20,698 nucleotides of DNA from Actinomycetes bacterium (GTDB lineage: Bacteria; Actinomycetota; CADDZG01; JAHWKV01). The notes beneath the pieces are model-generated. The model did not search any database, was not told the origin of the DNA, and saw only the letters and a list, made by a program, of their open reading frames with translations. The DNA is taken from NCBI GenBank assembly GCA_029263035.1, contig JAJCYF010000087.1, positions 1 to 20,698 on the forward strand, in the 5' to 3' direction. Shown here in pieces: positions 20,484 to 20,698 of this stretch (positions are counted from its first letter, which is position 1; every line of letters starts with the position of its first letter). A program made the translations under genes and the position numbers.

Positions 20484-20698
20484 CTAGCCGGACGAACCTC
20501 CCGTCGCCTTCGACGGTGCGGCCGCAGGGCGCAGCATGTCGAACCTGGCCTGCAGCTCATCGCAAAGAAGCCGGATCTGCGGATCGATATCCAACGGCTT
20601 CGGCTCCGCCGGGTTCCGCTGCTCGATGTGCTCGCAAAAGCGACGGTCCCACCGGCACCCCATGAAATCGCAAATCTCGCCGGTCACGCCTGCCGGCG
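20484..20698 (-). CDS. Small unknown protein, partial at right edge
   Basis: An open minus-strand frame runs from the window edge to a stop at 20484-20486. It contains ICDFMGCRWDRRFCEHIEQ (three Cys and a His in a short span, possibly metal-binding), then DPQIRLLCDELQARFDML and a low-complexity end. A GTG at 20687 could be the start, giving 67 residues, but the frame is open to the edge. It converges on the Wzz-like gene. No family is recognised. Confidence 0.4.
   Translation of the reverse strand, partial: PAGVTGEICDFMGCRWDRRFCEHIEQRNPAEPKPLDIDPQIRLLCDELQARFDMLRPAAAPSKATGGSSG

Overview
The window is high-GC DNA with the gene order and codon use of an actinobacterium, probably an uncultured Actinomycetota. 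The best taxonomic clue is the block TPR protein / HAD-IIA phosphatase / small acidic protein / tlyA / nadK, which resembles the Rv1691-Rv1696 neighbourhood of mycobacteria. It is interspersed here with an M23 peptidase, a rhomboid protease, a DUF1015 protein and a metallo-beta-lactamase-fold hydrolase. This placement rests on recalled synteny and was not searched.

Layout. (1) 1-1232: a 5'-incomplete IS110-family transposase with two frameshifts. (2) 1289-1346: what looks like the 5' half of a tRNA-Ser(CGA), cut off in the variable arm. (3) About 1471-6413: a run of minus-strand genes separated by attC-like sites. I read this as an integron gene-cassette array with no integrase in the window (a CALIN). 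Five sites are exactly 61 bp, near-identical in the core, and show compensatory changes in the stem. At least three more divergent sites lie to the left. Cassette cargo, read leftwards from nadK: a small cassette present twice, a hicB-hicA toxin-antitoxin pair, two unknown membrane proteins, a lipoprotein with a calcium-loop motif, a weakly HEPN-like protein, a solo hicB and a DUF4145 protein. (4) 6612-9348, minus strand: nadK, tlyA, a small protein and an M23 peptidase. (5) 9429-16787: rhomboid protease, a stress-like membrane protein, HAD phosphatase, TPR proteins, DUF1015, an MBL hydrolase and a J-domain protein, packed tightly with overlapping starts and stops. (6) 16800-20698: a polysaccharide locus with a GT4 glycosyltransferase, an O-antigen-ligase-like polymerase/ligase and a Wzz-like chain-length protein, followed by an edge-truncated small ORF.

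How it fits together. The chromosome around nadK/tlyA is ordinary housekeeping DNA. The cassette array sits immediately downstream of nadK, where actinobacteria usually carry recN, and points the same way as nadK, so read-through from the nadK operon could express it. The most interesting material is the array itself: the duplicated 220-bp cassette, reading frames that run through attC into the next cassette, and the degraded IS110 element and broken tRNA at its far end.
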